Positions 6,840 to 7,114 of a stretch of DNA of 7,114 nucleotides are shown here, one piece after another. Under the pieces are notes generated by a model. The model was not told the origin of the DNA. It saw nothing but the letters and a program-made list of their open reading frames with translations, and did not search any database. Origin of the DNA: Eubacteriales bacterium (GTDB lineage Bacteria; Bacillota_A; Clostridia; Christensenellales; Aristaeellaceae); NCBI GenBank assembly GCA_030528845.1, contig JAUMYC010000132.1, positions 1 to 7,114 on the forward strand, given 5' to 3'. The position numbers and the translations under genes are program-made. Numbering within the stretch: position 1 is the first letter of the stretch; the number at the start of each line of letters is the position of its first letter.

Positions 6840-7114
6840 CCCAATAATGATTTCTTTTAGGAGGGGTGCGGGGAACCCTTTTCTTTTTCAAAAGGCCGGC
6901 AGTGCCGGCAGACAATAGCTGCCGCGCATCCTATCGCAAAAACAGACCCCCCAATAATGATTTCTTTTAGGAGGGGTGCGGGGAACCCTTTTCTTTTTCA
7001 AAAGGCCGGCAGTGCCGGCAGACAATAGCTGCCGCGCATCCTATCGCAAAAACAGACCCCCCAATAATGATTTCTTTTAGGAGGGGTGCGGGGAACCCTT
7101 TTCTTTTTCAAAAG
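6840..7114. repeat. Perfect 110-bp tandem repeat, 2.5 copies, cut by window end
   Basis: Units begin at 6841, 6951 and 7061. The first two are identical over all 110 bp, and the third matches for its 54 bp before the window ends. Each unit contains CCAATAATGA, a GGAGGGGTGCGGGG segment, a pyrimidine tract CCCTTTTCTTTTT, and GCCGGC-AGT-GCCGGC (6895-6909 in unit 1), which can form a hairpin. The period is not a multiple of three and the units carry no credible gene. Function is unknown. The array could be a mini-satellite of an interspersed repeat or an assembly artefact at a contig end. Confidence 0.9.

Noticed and set aside
6703..6915. A 70-codon minus-strand frame in the gene-free end region
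   Set aside because: It begins inside the 110-bp repeat, lacks a recognisable domain, and the repeat period would break the frame in further copies. It is most likely non-coding.
6840..7114. Replication origin or plasmid iteron array
   Set aside because: The 110-bp units are much longer than iterons, contain no clear DnaA boxes, and no replication gene is nearby.

Overview
This GC-rich window (7,114 bp) looks like a chromosomal housekeeping stretch from a Firmicutes/Clostridia bacterium, possibly a gut Oscillospirales- or Christensenellales-like lineage. The reasons are a canonical CIRCE operator in front of groES-groEL, a YtqB/MnmM-type tRNA methyltransferase, a LytR-CpsA-Psr (LCP) cell-wall ligase, an XRE regulator with membrane segments, and strong AGGAGG-type ribosome binding sites. 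The genus is inference; no rRNA or other marker is present.

Layout. Positions 1-162 hold two identical 51-bp copies of a double-palindrome repeat, 111 bp apart. ychF (-, 183-1274) is divergent from an XRE-family regulator with a hydrophobic C-terminal half (+, 1432-2007). The promoters of these two genes are back to back, and an 8+8 bp inverted repeat lies between them as a candidate operator. A PAP2-fold membrane protein (+, 2116-2769, TTG start) follows. It converges on an LCP ligase (-, 2825-3751) across a strong hairpin whose T-run serves the LCP strand. The LCP gene is divergent from mnmM (+, 3880-4476), with what look like overlapping -10 elements in one AT-rich patch. Next come a sigma-A-type promoter, a perfect CIRCE element, groES (4646-4930) and groEL (4970-6598). 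A 19-bp perfect hairpin follows groEL. The last 516 bp carry no gene and end in a perfect 110-bp tandem repeat, 2.5 copies long, cut by the window end.

How the genes relate. groES and groEL form one heat-shock operon, predicted to be repressed by HrcA. The LCP and PAP2 proteins both belong to families that act on polyprenyl-phosphate lipids at the membrane, but they are on opposite strands, and the PAP2 protein lacks some canonical catalytic residues, so a shared pathway is speculative. ychF, mnmM and the regulator have no evident common pathway.

I did not find a convincing undescribed multi-gene system. The observations most worth checking are the candidate operator between ychF and the regulator, the altered PAP2 active site, the overlapping divergent promoters, and the repeats at both ends of the window.
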